A stretch of DNA of 39,525 bases, from contig CALIJZ010000071.1 of the NCBI GenBank assembly GCA_938017795.1, forward strand, positions 1-39,525. Reading direction: 5' to 3'. This stretch comes from an uncultured Bacteriovoracaceae bacterium. Lineage in GTDB: Bacteria; Bdellovibrionota; Bacteriovoracia; Bacteriovoracales; Bacteriovoracaceae. A program made the position numbers and the translations under genes. Below the pieces are notes generated by a model. That model did no database searches, was not told the origin of the DNA, and was given only the letters and a program-made list of their open reading frames with translations. Shown piece after piece: positions 14,802 to 25,600 of this stretch (position 1 is its first letter; each line of letters begins with the position of its first letter).

Positions 14802-16265
14802 TTAATTTAAATATATTTTAGCAGATGAATAGAGGTTATAGATATTATTCCAAAAAAGACCAAGGAAAACGATAGGGATTACCACTGCAATAATATAAAT
14901 CCTAGAAGTCAGACTATAAGAATCAATCTTTTGTTCTCCATCAGCATCTTCTAAAATCATTGTTCTAACTAGTTTTAAGTAATATACAAGTGAAATTACT
15001 GAATTTACCGCGGCAATGAGAGCTAAGGTTATTAGACCTTTATCTACCGCTGCCATGATAATATTGAACTTAGCAATAAAACCACTAAATGGAGGCATTC
15101 CTGCTAATGAAAATAATATTATCATCATTGAAAATCCAAGAATTGGTTGAGTTTTAGCTAGTCCTTTAAAATATATAGCATCGTCAGATCCAGTTCTATT
15201 AATCACCATCGCTGTTACAAAGAAAGCACCTAAAGTCATGAATGTATAAGCAAGAGTATAATATAAAATTGCTCCCATTCCGTGCTCACCAAATGTGATA
15301 ACACCCATAAGAATTAATCCAACATGACCAATAGATGAAAATGCTAACATTCTCTTAACGCTTTTCTGATTAAGTGCTGAGAGGTTTCCTACTGTCATTG
15401 TTAAAGCAGCAATAATTTGAATCAACTTCATCCACATTTCAGTATTTACATTATCAACTCCAAAGAATTGATATGTTACTCTAGCAACAACTGCTATTCC
15501 TGCTATTTTAGGAACGATTGCAAAAAAAGCAGTTACCGGAACGGGCGATCCTTGATAAACATCTGGTGACCACATATGAAAAGGGAAACAAGCAATCTTA
15601 TAACCGATACCAACAAAGAACATTAACATTGAAATAATTACAGCTATGTTAAACTCTTCCATTGCCTTCATGCCAGCAACGATATCTCCAAATTGTATAC
15701 TTCCAAAAATTCCATATAAATGGCTCATTCCAAAAAGCATGACTCCTGCTGTAATTCCACCATAAAGTGTATACTTAATCCCAGCTTCACTTGAATGACT
15801 GTCTCTTCTTTTCAAAGAAGTCATAACATAACTAAGGATAGATAAAGTCTCAACTCCAAGATAAAGAGTTAGTAAATTGTTTGACGAGGCTAATAGCATA
15901 CCCCCAACCAAAACTCCTACGGCCATAATTAAATATTCCGATTTAAACTCTTCATAAATATCATTAGATTTATGACTGATATAAAAAGTTCCTAAAGTCC
16001 CAATTACCATTGTAATTTTCATAAGAGTCGAAAAAGAATCAACAACTATAGAACTAGCAAAAATCGAAACACTCTCAATTGGAATATTTTTAAATAGAGA
16101 AAATAAACATAAAACTAAACCAATTACACCTGTAACATATACAAAGGTTCTTCTTCGCTCGTGCTCACTATAAGCTGATTCCATAAATAAAAGTGCACAC
16201 ATTGTAATAATGGCGATCATCTCTGGAATATAAAAAGCTAAATTTGATAATAATGTTACTGTCAC
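14802..16265 (-). CDS. nuoN: NADH-quinone oxidoreductase subunit N
   Basis: A 487-residue polytopic inner-membrane protein of the antiporter-like family; in complex I it forms one of three proton-pumping modules of the membrane arm. Key features are the Glu of GVETLSILSY, the Lys in GIGYKIACFPFHMWSPDVYQG on the broken helix, and MPPFSGFIAKF near the C-terminus. The start is a GTG at 16265 with AGGAAA upstream. Length is standard (E. coli 485). It is last in the nuo run, 22 bases after nuoM. Confidence 0.96.
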   Translation of the reverse strand: MTVTLLSNLAFYIPEMIAIITMCALLFMESAYSEHERRRTFVYVTGVIGLVLCLFSLFKNIPIESVSIFASSIVVDSFSTLMKITMVIGTLGTFYISHKSNDIYEEFKSEYLIMAVGVLVGGMLLASSNNLLTLYLGVETLSILSYVMTSLKRRDSHSSEAGIKYTLYGGITAGVMLFGMSHLYGIFGSIQFGDIVAGMKAMEEFNIAVIISMLMFFVGIGYKIACFPFHMWSPDVYQGSPVPVTAFFAIVPKIAGIAVVARVTYQFFGVDNVNTEMWMKLIQIIAALTMTVGNLSALNQKSVKRMLAFSSIGHVGLILMGVITFGEHGMGAILYYTLAYTFMTLGAFFVTAMVINRTGSDDAIYFKGLAKTQPILGFSMMIILFSLAGMPPFSGFIAKFNIIMAAVDKGLITLALIAAVNSVISLVYYLKLVRTMILEDADGEQKIDSYSLTSRIYIIAVVIPIVFLGLFWNNIYNLYSSAKIYLN

Positions 16266-16287
16266 TTTCGTTTCCTAGTTATGTATT

Positions 16288-17808
16288 TTACTGAAACCCA
16301 GCTAATAAAGTTACAAGCTTACCAACGCTTGCTCTCATAATATTTAATATTGGTGTTGGATAAACTCCAAATACAATTACAGCTGCACATAATGGAAGCA
16401 TATAAGCGATCTCTCTTGCATTCATATCTGAATACGATCTAACTTCTTCTGATGGCTCTCCAAAAAACATTCTTTTATACATCCATAATAAATAAGCTGC
16501 ACCAATTAATAATCCCATTACTGCAATTACTGTTATAGTAGTGAACCTTTCATAGATTCCTAAAAATATTAATGCCTCTGAGATAAAACCTGAAAGTCCT
16601 GGTAAACCTAAAGATGCAAACATACCAATAATGAAAATCACTGTATAAGTCGGCATATGCTTAGCAATACCTCCATAACCTTTTGTTCCATCTGGTCTAA
16701 CGATCCATCTATGATGAGATCTTTCATAAATTACACCAATCATTAAGAACATCATTGCTGTAGAAGTACCGTGGTTAAACATTTGAAGAACTGCTCCGTT
16801 CATACCTTGAGTAGTCATTGCAGCCATACCGAGCATAACAAATCCCATGTGAGATACTGAAGAGTAAGCTACCAGTTTTTTTACATCGTTTTGGGCCATT
16901 GCACAGAAAGCTCCGTATAAAACTGATATTAATCCAAGTATTGCTATGATTTCAGAATACGTAACTGCTGCTGCAGGAAAGATTGGAAATGCAATTCTTA
17001 AAAATCCATATGTACCCATCTTTAACAAAACACCTGCTAGAATTACTGATACCGCAGTTGGTGCTTGAACGTGAGCATGTGGCAGCCAGGTATGGAAAGG
17101 AAATACTGGAACTTTAATCGCAAACCCTAAGAACATTGCCCAGAAGAATACTTTATTAAATTCCCAATCCATTCCAAAAATTGAAACAGTTTTATCTGTA
17201 TAAAGACCACCATGGTGAGCAAGAATATTAAAAGCATCAGCATCATTTCCAGCTGAGTAATATAGAGCAATAATACCAATTAACATGATAATTGATCCAA
17301 AGAACGTATATAAAAAGAACTTAACAGCTGCGTATTCTCTGTTTTCTCCACCCCAAATTCCAATAAGGAAAAACATTGGTAGAAGCATAACTTCCCAGAA
17401 AACATAAAATAAGAAAAAATCTAGAGAAAAGAAAACACCAAAAACCGTAGCTTCAAGCATAAGTAGTAGTGCAAAATATCCTTTTAAAGACTTCTCAACT
17501 GTCCATGAACTTAAAATACATAAGAAAAATAATAATCCAGTTAAAATAGTCATTGGTAATGAAATACCATCAACTCCTAATGAGTAATTAATATGAAAGT
17601 CTGGAATCCAAGGTACATTTACTACATATTGCATATCTGCAACAGAAGTATCAAACCCTGCCCATAGCATTAAAGTTAAAACAAATGTTATGGCTGTTGT
17701 TACTAGGGCAGTATATCTAATAGCAGTCTTGCTAGAATTTGGAATACATAAGATTACCAACATACCTATAACTGGCGTCCATAAAATAAAATTTAATAAT
17801 CCGCTCAC
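16288..17808 (-). CDS. nuoM: NADH-quinone oxidoreductase subunit M
   Basis: A 506-residue antiporter-like subunit of the complex I membrane arm. The conserved Glu lies in FWEVMLLPMFFLIGIWGG and the pumping Lys in AIKVPVFPFHTWLPHAHVQA; further family motifs are SVSHMGFV and GLPGLSGFISE. The start is a GTG at 17808 preceded by AAGGAG at 6 bases, which decides the start. It sits 15 bases after nuoL in the operon-like run. Confidence 0.97.
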   Translation of the reverse strand: MSGLLNFILWTPVIGMLVILCIPNSSKTAIRYTALVTTAITFVLTLMLWAGFDTSVADMQYVVNVPWIPDFHINYSLGVDGISLPMTILTGLLFFLCILSSWTVEKSLKGYFALLLMLEATVFGVFFSLDFFLFYVFWEVMLLPMFFLIGIWGGENREYAAVKFFLYTFFGSIIMLIGIIALYYSAGNDADAFNILAHHGGLYTDKTVSIFGMDWEFNKVFFWAMFLGFAIKVPVFPFHTWLPHAHVQAPTAVSVILAGVLLKMGTYGFLRIAFPIFPAAAVTYSEIIAILGLISVLYGAFCAMAQNDVKKLVAYSSVSHMGFVMLGMAAMTTQGMNGAVLQMFNHGTSTAMMFLMIGVIYERSHHRWIVRPDGTKGYGGIAKHMPTYTVIFIIGMFASLGLPGLSGFISEALIFLGIYERFTTITVIAVMGLLIGAAYLLWMYKRMFFGEPSEEVRSYSDMNAREIAYMLPLCAAVIVFGVYPTPILNIMRASVGKLVTLLAGFQ

Positions 17809-17823
17809 GAATTACTCCTTAAA

Positions 17824-20016
17824 CTAAAAACCAAGAAACATTGAAATAACTACAATCGCCCCAACTAGAGCAATAATATATTTCTGGATGTATCCAGATT
17901 GAATTGATTTTGTAACTAAACTAAATATTTGTGTTCCCACAGCCGTTCCATCAACTGCAATACTGTCTACGACAACTCTATCAAACCAGTGACTGGCCTT
18001 AAAAATATATCTATTAACTGTTGCCCACCCATCAATGGCGTATCTATCGTAAATTCCTGAATCAAACCAAGATAAAAATCTATTTAACCTTAAAAGACCT
18101 TTTTTAATTAGAACATCTATATAGAACCAATCAAAAAAGTATTTATTCTTAATCGCCTTAACCCAAAACCCTAACTTATTATAAAAGAAAGCTGGATTAA
18201 TCCATCCAAAGATATACATTGCAAATGCTAGAAGCACCGAAAAGAATACAATTACAACAGAGGCAACGGCACCCTCAACGTGAGCATGGTGTAAATCATC
18301 ATGAGCTTGCTCACTTTTTGCATCAAAACCCTGACCAGCAAAACCTGTATGATAATGTGAATCATAAAGAGATCTCTCTGTGGGGATATTTTCTCTTGTA
18401 TCTACAAATGAAAAATCTTGCTTTGTATAAGATTTAAATTTTTCTAATCCACCATCAACAGGAGCTTCAATCAAAACTTTAAACCACTCTAGTTTTTGAT
18501 GAGCTACCTTGATCATTCCTTGACCAGTCATCGAACCAGAAAAGAAAACTCCTAATGTAAAAACAGATAAAATTAAAAGAGGAACATTTTGATTCCACTT
18601 AATATGTTCTTTATGACAATGATCATATTTTTCTTTATTTCTATTTTTTCCATGGAAAGTTAAAAACATCATTCTAAACATATAAAAAGGTGTTAAGAAT
18701 GCACCGATAAATCCTAAAATTGCAGGAATTGAATAAGATCCTATTCCAGAATAAAGCATCATATAAAGAGCATCACCAAGAATTCTATCCTTGGATACGA
18801 ATCCAGAAAAGAATGGAACACCAGCAATTGCTAGAGTACAACACCACATTGCTATCCATGTATAAGGTAATTTTTTTCTAAGCCCACCCATCTCTGGCAT
18901 ATATTTAGTATGATAAGAATGGATAACTGAACCAGCAGCTAAGAATAAACATGCTTTAAAAATTGCATGAGTTATTAGATGCATGAAAGCTGCATTATAA
19001 GAGCCAACTCCAATTCCTAAAACCATATAACCAAGTTGAGAAATTGTTGAATAGGCTAGAACTGCTTTTAAATCTTTTTGAATGATGGCAATTGTTGCAG
19101 CTCCAAAAGCTGTAATCCCACCAATATAGGCAATAAGTATATTTAACTCTCCAACGTAAATTAATGGATAAGCTCTTAGTGATAAATATACTCCTGCAGC
19201 AACCATAGTTGCAGCATGGATTAGAGCAGAACATGGAGTAGGACCCATCATCGCATCAGGCAACCAAACTTGAAGAGGAAATTGTGCTGACTTTCCAATC
19301 GTTCCACAAAAAATACAAAACGCTGAGAAAGTAGCAAGTGACATTCCAAAAACAGTCTTGCCAGTAAAAGCACCATCAGCAATAGCTGCATAGATGCTTG
19401 GGAAGTCTACACTCCCAACAACTGACCATATCGCTAAAATTCCTAATAAAAAGAAAACATCTCCAACCCTTGTAGTCATAAATGCTTTCAAAGAAGCGTT
19501 ACCGGCTTCTTCTTTTTCAAAATAAAATCCAATTAATGAGTATGAGCAAAACCCCATGACTTCCCAGAACATAAATACACTTAGTAGATTGTCTGAAAGT
19601 ACAAGCCCAAGCATAGCTGAAGTGAATAGAGATAAGTAAAGAAAGAACCTCTCCCAACGTACATCACCTTTCATATACCAAGACGAGAAAATGTGAATGA
19701 GTGATGCAACTCCAGTTACCATTAAAAGCATAACTGCTGTCATATTATCTATATAAATACCAAGGTCTATCTTAAATATATTTTCACCGTGGCTTATATC
19801 AATCCAGTTAAAAACTTTATGAATATAATAATCAGTATTATAGACATTCATGAAATCCATAAAAATTGCTGAGGCATAAAAGAATGCTCCCACAATTCCA
19901 GCAATACTAATCCAAGGAACAATTTTTGGAACTTTCTTGATAAGTACACAATTTATAACGAATGCAAAAAATGGTAATAAAAAAATCGGAGCAATTGTAG
20001 CAATAGTATAATTCAT
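17824..20016 (-). CDS. nuoL: NADH-quinone oxidoreductase subunit L
   Basis: A 730-residue subunit, longer than E. coli NuoL (613), carrying the distal proton channel and the lateral helix of the membrane arm. Motifs include FWEVMGFCSYSLIG, GKSAQFPLQVWLPDAM, the ALIHAATMVAAGVYL helix and SQLGYM. The extra length lies in the C-terminal third: a soluble loop (about 525-595) rich in His, Asp and Gln, with clusters such as Ser-His-Tyr-His and Asp-Asp-Leu-His-His-Ala-His, before the final membrane helices. The ATG overlaps the nuoK stop (TAATG), indicating translational coupling. Confidence 0.97.
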   Translation of the reverse strand: MNYTIATIAPIFLLPFFAFVINCVLIKKVPKIVPWISIAGIVGAFFYASAIFMDFMNVYNTDYYIHKVFNWIDISHGENIFKIDLGIYIDNMTAVMLLMVTGVASLIHIFSSWYMKGDVRWERFFLYLSLFTSAMLGLVLSDNLLSVFMFWEVMGFCSYSLIGFYFEKEEAGNASLKAFMTTRVGDVFFLLGILAIWSVVGSVDFPSIYAAIADGAFTGKTVFGMSLATFSAFCIFCGTIGKSAQFPLQVWLPDAMMGPTPCSALIHAATMVAAGVYLSLRAYPLIYVGELNILIAYIGGITAFGAATIAIIQKDLKAVLAYSTISQLGYMVLGIGVGSYNAAFMHLITHAIFKACLFLAAGSVIHSYHTKYMPEMGGLRKKLPYTWIAMWCCTLAIAGVPFFSGFVSKDRILGDALYMMLYSGIGSYSIPAILGFIGAFLTPFYMFRMMFLTFHGKNRNKEKYDHCHKEHIKWNQNVPLLILSVFTLGVFFSGSMTGQGMIKVAHQKLEWFKVLIEAPVDGGLEKFKSYTKQDFSFVDTRENIPTERSLYDSHYHTGFAGQGFDAKSEQAHDDLHHAHVEGAVASVVIVFFSVLLAFAMYIFGWINPAFFYNKLGFWVKAIKNKYFFDWFYIDVLIKKGLLRLNRFLSWFDSGIYDRYAIDGWATVNRYIFKASHWFDRVVVDSIAVDGTAVGTQIFSLVTKSIQSGYIQKYIIALVGAIVVISMFLGF

Positions 20017-20333
20017 TACCTTGTTAACTCCTCTCTCAAATCACTCGCTTCATCAATATGAACACTTTCTTTCACTTGAAAAAACCTAATGACAATTGCT
20101 AAACCAACTGCCGCTTCTGCTGCTGCAATAACGATAATGAACAATGCAAAAATATGCCCATCAAGATTTGCAGCCGTATATTTTGAATATGCAACAAAAT
20201 TTAATGCTGCTGCATTTAAAATAAGCTCAATTCCTAAAAGAATTGCAACAATATTTTTTCTGGAAAGCATGATAACTAATCCAGTTACAAATAAAACTAA
20301 TGAAATAAATAAATAAGCCTTTAGAGTAATCAT
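20016..20333 (-). CDS. nuoK: NADH-quinone oxidoreductase subunit K
   Basis: A 105-residue protein with three membrane helices, in the hydrophilic axis region of complex I (MrpC-like). It retains the two buried glutamates expected of the family, in GIELILNAAALNF and in the IIVIAAAEAAVGLAIVI helix. Start and stop overlap the neighbours by one base each (TAATG at both ends). Length and motif order are canonical. Confidence 0.97.
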   Translation of the reverse strand: MITLKAYLFISLVLFVTGLVIMLSRKNIVAILLGIELILNAAALNFVAYSKYTAANLDGHIFALFIIVIAAAEAAVGLAIVIRFFQVKESVHIDEASDLREELTR

Positions 20334-20929
20334 TAGTGGTGATCCTCCCCGTGCTCATCATGATGATGATCAACTGGCTCTAAAAATGCTGGTCGATCTT
20401 TTCTAGGTCTAGCAATAATAGCAGCACCAACAAGCGCTCCTAATAGTAAGACAGAAGAAATTTCAAAAGCTACAACATGATCAGTTATTAATAACTCTCC
20501 AAGTTTTTCAACGGTAGGAGCATATTGATTCGAAGTTGTTTCTTGAACTTCAAGTGCTGTAAATAAATGTCTAAAGAAGTAAATCTGACAAAATCCAAAC
20601 ACCATTGCTGTCGCTGTTCCCCACATAAAAGTATATTTACTTCCCATTAGTGGAAGAAGGCCTAGAATTTTTTGAGTTTTACTTTGATAATCTTTTCCAC
20701 CCGTTAACATGATGGCAAATAACATTAAGATAACAACTCCACCCACATAAACCATCACCTGAGTTGCTGCCACAAAGTCAGCTCCAAGAGTTAGATATAA
20801 TCCTGCAACCCCTATTAAAACTCCAAGAAGATAAATACATGAATGCATTAAATTTTTTGTCCACATCATTAAAACACAAGATGCAATAATTAATGTACTA
20901 GCACTTAAAAATAATATATCTGAAAACAT
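20333..20929 (-). CDS. nuoJ: NADH-quinone oxidoreductase subunit J
   Basis: A 198-residue protein with five predicted membrane helices; the helix containing MVYVGGVVILMLFAIML carries the pi-bulge region important for coupling in complex I. The C-terminus ends in a His/Asp/Glu-rich tail (EPVDHHHDEHGEDHH), unusual for NuoJ. It overlaps nuoH and nuoK by one base. In most bacteria nuoI lies between nuoH and nuoJ; here it is missing from this position. Confidence 0.96.
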   Translation of the reverse strand: MFSDILFLSASTLIIASCVLMMWTKNLMHSCIYLLGVLIGVAGLYLTLGADFVAATQVMVYVGGVVILMLFAIMLTGGKDYQSKTQKILGLLPLMGSKYTFMWGTATAMVFGFCQIYFFRHLFTALEVQETTSNQYAPTVEKLGELLITDHVVAFEISSVLLLGALVGAAIIARPRKDRPAFLEPVDHHHDEHGEDHH

Positions 20930-22083
20930 TAGTGACCGCCTCCAGAGTGTGAACTACCAGAAAATAGAAGATCAAACATTGAATGACCATCAAAAGCAAC
21001 CATCCAAATTGCAACTCCAACAAGATTAAAGATCGCAATAGGAGTTAGATACTTCCAACAAAGACTCATTAAATGATCAACTCTTAGTCTTGGAAAAGTC
21101 CATCTAATCCAAATAACTATATAATAGAGAACACATGTTTTAATAAAAAATGTTCCAAATTGTAAAAGGTTTCCAGGGATAGTCCCTTCCAAGAAATCAA
21201 AAGGTAAATGATAACCACCAAGGAATAAACTTACTGCGATACCGTTTACTACAAAAATTTCTATATACTCAGCAAGAGCAAATAAACCAAATCTAATTCC
21301 AGTATATTCCGTGTGATAACCTGAAACTAATTCTGACTCGGCCTCTGGTAAATCAAAAGGCGCTCTATTTGTTTCTGCAAGATTTGAAATAAAGAAAATG
21401 AAAAACCCAATAAAAGTAAATGGGTTGTGAAAAATATACCAATTCCAAGGCATTCCTGCTTGTTGATCAATGATTTTACCAAATGAAATTCCACCTGCTA
21501 GTACCACTATCATCATAATACAAAGTGTAACTGGAATTTCGTAACTAATAATCTGAGCTGCACCTCTCATTCCACCAAGTAATGACCACTTAGAATTAGA
21601 TGCGTATCCACCTAGAAAAATTCCAACTCCAACAATTGAAGAAATCGCAAGTGCATAAAAAACACCCACATTAAGATCTGCCATTATAAAGTTTCCTGAA
21701 AATGGAATAACAGCAATCGTACAAACAACTCCAAACAAACTTAAAAATGGTGCAAGGTAATATAAAAATTTATCTGCTGATCGTGGCATGATATCTTCTT
21801 TAGAAATCATTTTTATACCGTCAGCAATTAATTGGAATGCTCCGTAAGGACCAACTCTATTGGGACCAATTCTAGCTTGCAGGTCAGCAGAAATTTTTCT
21901 TTCCGCAAAAGTTCCGAATCCCCCAACTGTCGCTAAGAATCCTAGAAAAACAACTCCAAAAATAAAAAATATCATAAATCCAATTAAGGCCGTTGTATCA
22001 AAACCCAAAAAGGCACTAGAGTTTTGAACTAAATATTGTAGAGGTTCAAAGCTTAAAAAATATCCTGCAATTGTATTTTCCAT
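20929..22083 (-). CDS. nuoH: NADH-quinone oxidoreductase subunit H
   Basis: A 384-residue membrane protein that forms much of the quinone tunnel and joins the membrane arm to the peripheral arm. Conserved blocks are AERKISADLQARIGPNRVGP near residue 60, SKWSLLGGMRGAAQIISYE, and AETNRAPFDLPEAESELVSG with its charged loop facing the quinone site. The protein ends in a Ser/Gly/His tail (GSSHSGGGH). It is translationally coupled to nuoA by a TAATG overlap. Confidence 0.98.
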   Translation of the reverse strand: MENTIAGYFLSFEPLQYLVQNSSAFLGFDTTALIGFMIFFIFGVVFLGFLATVGGFGTFAERKISADLQARIGPNRVGPYGAFQLIADGIKMISKEDIMPRSADKFLYYLAPFLSLFGVVCTIAVIPFSGNFIMADLNVGVFYALAISSIVGVGIFLGGYASNSKWSLLGGMRGAAQIISYEIPVTLCIMMIVVLAGGISFGKIIDQQAGMPWNWYIFHNPFTFIGFFIFFISNLAETNRAPFDLPEAESELVSGYHTEYTGIRFGLFALAEYIEIFVVNGIAVSLFLGGYHLPFDFLEGTIPGNLLQFGTFFIKTCVLYYIVIWIRWTFPRLRVDHLMSLCWKYLTPIAIFNLVGVAIWMVAFDGHSMFDLLFSGSSHSGGGH

Positions 22084-22493
22084 TAATTATCAACACTTCT
22101 TTTATAACTCTTAACCCAATCTAGATCACCTTTTTTCCAGCAATAAGCAATGCCTTCTAAAAGAACAGAAATAAAGCTTAAGAATATAATTAAAATATAT
22201 GTTCCTTCACCCATTTCATTCATCTTTCTAAAGATTGAAGCAACAGGAAACATTAGAACAGACTCAACATCAAAAATAATAAAAATTAAACCTACTACAT
22301 AAAATCGCACGTTAAACATCGACCACGCACTTCCAACTGGTACCTCTCCACACTCATAGGGAAGATCTTTGTTTCCACCAGGTTTTCTTGGACTAACAAT
22401 ATAAGCAACTAATAAAGCCACACCGTATAATCCTGCAGCAAGGATCATCATTACGATGATTGGCATGAACGCGTTAAGTGATTGATTTGACAT
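22083..22493 (-). CDS. nuoA: NADH-quinone oxidoreductase subunit A
   Basis: A 136-residue protein with three membrane helices next to the quinone entry of complex I. The family signature is YECGEVPVGSAW followed by FYVVGLIFIIFDVESVLMFP. I choose the ATG at 22493; a TTG directly before it is also in frame, and GGAG lies 11-14 bases upstream. It is the first gene of the nuo run. The soluble-arm genes nuoB-G and nuoI are not in this window. Confidence 0.96.
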   Translation of the reverse strand: MSNQSLNAFMPIIVMMILAAGLYGVALLVAYIVSPRKPGGNKDLPYECGEVPVGSAWSMFNVRFYVVGLIFIIFDVESVLMFPVASIFRKMNEMGEGTYILIIFLSFISVLLEGIAYCWKKGDLDWVKSYKRSVDN

Positions 22494-22496
22494 CAA

Positions 22497-22635
22497 TTAA
22501 AAATCTCCATAAAAGTGGTAAATTGGTTTGTGTCAGATTACACCAAGTGTTTAATGTTTGAAAACTCTTGGTAGGTAGTTTAGGAAACTAGGCAATTATG
22601 CTTAGGCTAAACAAAGGTTAAGCGAATTTTTATTT
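22497..22635. promoter_or_regulatory. Divergent nuoA/mfd promoter region
   Basis: About 140 bases separate the divergent starts of nuoA and mfd, so both promoters should lie here. The only structure I see is TAGTTT-AGG-AAACTA (22576-22590), a 6-bp inverted repeat that could bind a regulator. No convincing -35/-10 pair is assigned. Confidence 0.4.
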
Positions 22636-25600
22636 ATGTCTGCTTTTTTAACAAAATTTCATTCATGGCTTGAAGAAAAATCAAATGAAAATTTTTGTTT
22701 TAACGGGCTCGATTTTTCACAATGGCTTGCTACTCATGTTTTATCCGATCAGAATGAAAATAAATCCTCTAGAAAAAAATATTTATTTATATTTAAAAAT
22801 CAACAAAATGCGTATAAGGCACAACAATTATTAAAAAATAAATCTATTTTATTTTATGTTCCCGAATATTCTCCCTATGAACAATTCATAGTAAGCGAGT
22901 CAGACTTTTCAATGTATTTAGATAAAATTAGCAAACTTGAAAGTTGCGAACATGAATATGTCTTCACAACTTATCGATCGCTCTTTCAATATTTACCACC
23001 ACAAAGTTTTTTTAAATCTCATGCATTAGAAATTAAAAAAGGTGACTGCCTTCCAATTAACGATTTAAAAGAATTGATTTCTGAAATTGGATTAAAAGAA
23101 AACTTTGATAGTTCACAAAATCAAACCTTCTGCCAAAAAGGAGAGATCTTTGATATTAGACTCAATAGTAACACCATTTATAGAATTCAATATTTTGATG
23201 ATGAGGTTGAATTTATTTATCACGTAGATCCTTTAACCTTTAAGTCTGACCGAGAAAACCCAATAGATAAAATAGAAGTAGGAACAAATGTAAATTCTAT
23301 TTTTAATTCAGATCTTATACAAAACCTCCGTAGTGCTTTACCAGTTCCTAAGACAACTTTCAGGGCTAAATTGCAGTCTAGACATGAAATATTTAAAAAA
23401 TTAAACGATCAAGAAATTCCTGAAAATATTCATTACTTTCTTCCTTTATTCTTTAAACAAAAAGAAACACTTCTTGATTACTTAAATGACTTTGAACTTG
23501 TTTTTGAAAACTTTGAAATTATGAAAGGAGATTTTTCTTACGAATATGATTCTTTGTCAGAGGACTTCGAGCTTACTCAAAATGAAATTGGAAACAGTTC
23601 AACGCTGCCTCACCCAAATTTATTGTTCTCAAGTAACGACTATACTCCACAGAGATCTGTCTTTATTAATACTCTCGATCTTCAAAATTCCATTGGTCCA
23701 AAAATGAGTCATACTATAAATGCCCAATCAAAAAGCTTGAAAAATTTTTTGGGATTAAAAGGCCAATATAGTAAAAGTGAATTCTTTGAAACTCTTATTG
23801 AAAAAATTAAATCAAACTTATCAAGTCTTGAATCTATTGTTTTCTCTGGAGATAATTACCCTGCATTTAAAGAAATTTTTGAAAATCATCAAATAAGTTT
23901 AGCTAAGCTTAGGCATCTTGAAACTGAAATTCCAAAAAGTTTTATAACTTCTCTTGATAACACTCTTTACTTAAGTAGTAGTGATATTTTCTATAAAAAG
24001 AAAGAAAGAAAAATTTCTAAGAAAAAAGGAAGCGTTGATTTTTTTGCAGAACAATTGAGCAGTTTAAAAGAGGGAGACTTTCTTGTCCACAAACAATTTG
24101 GTGTTGGTAAATTTTTAAAAGTTACAACTCTTTCAAGTAATTTAGGCCATGATGCTGATTATGTAGAAATTGAATATAAAGATAGAGATAAAGTCTATGT
24201 CCCTGTTTATAATCTAGATCTAATTCAAAAATATGCTGATGCAAATTCAAATTGTTCAGTATCAGATCTAAAGTCTAAAAAATTTAGTCAAAGTAAATCA
24301 AAAGCTAGAGCCTCTGTTAAAAAGCTTGCCTTTGATATCATAAAACTCCACGCAGAAAGACAGGCCTTTAAAGGGTTTGTTTACTCCCAACCAGGCAGTG
24401 ATTATATAGATTTTGAAAAAGCATTTCCTTATGATCTAACTCCAGATCAGGCAAGTGCAGTCGATGAAATCTTATCAGATATGTGTTCTGACAAACCTAT
24501 GGATCGCTTGATTTGTGGAGATGTTGGCTTTGGGAAAACTGAAGTTGCAATGAGGGCAGCATTCAAGGCCATCGAAGATGGAAAGCAAGTTGCCGTTCTA
24601 GTTCCAACTACTATTTTATCTCTACAACATTATATGAACTTTAAAGAAAGGTTTAAAGACTTTGCTGTCTCCGTTGACTTTATTTCAAGGTTTAAAGGAG
24701 TTAAGGAATCAAATGCTATTTTGGAAAAATTAGAAAATGGTACATTAGATCTTATCGTCGGAACTCATAAACTTCTTTCAGATAAAATTAAGTATAAAGA
24801 TTTAGGCCTTGTTATTGTTGATGAAGAACATCGATTTGGTGTGGCCCAAAAAGAAAAATTAAAACTTTTAAAAGCTAATTCTGATTTTCTAACTTTAACG
24901 GCTACTCCTATTCCTAGAACATTACAATTATCGTTTTTAGGTATTAAAGACGTTTCTCTTATCCAAACTCCACCGCCCAAAAGACAATCTATTAGTACTT
25001 TCATGGTAAGAGAAGATGATTTAACTATTAAAAATGCAATTGAAAAAGAGCTAAGAAGAAATGGCCAAGTCTTTGTTATACACAACAAGGTTCAAGACAT
25101 AGAAATACTCGTTAATAAAATTCGATCACTCGCTCCTGGAGCTAAAATTGTATATGCACACGGTCAGCTCCCAGAGAAAGAATTAGAAAAAAGAATCCAA
25201 GATTTTTATGATAAAAAGTTCGACATCTTAGTTGCTACAACTATCGTTGAATCAGGAATTGATATCCCCACCGCAAATACAATGATTATTAACAATTCAC
25301 ATATGTTTGGTCTTGCTCAACTCCATCAATTGCGTGGTAGAATTGGAAGATCTGATCGAAAAGCTTTTTGTTATTTCATTATTCCAAAACATAAAAAATT
25401 ATCTACAGGATCTGAAAAAAGACTCGAGGCCCTTCAAAGATATAGTGATGTCGGGTCGGGATTTGCTTTAGCTAGTAGCGATCTAGAAATTCGAGGGGCC
25501 GGAGACATTTTAGGGGCTCAACAATCTGGTCATATTCAAAGTATAGGGATGGAGCTTTATAGTGAAATGTTAAATGAAGCGATTCAAGAAATTAAAGGCG

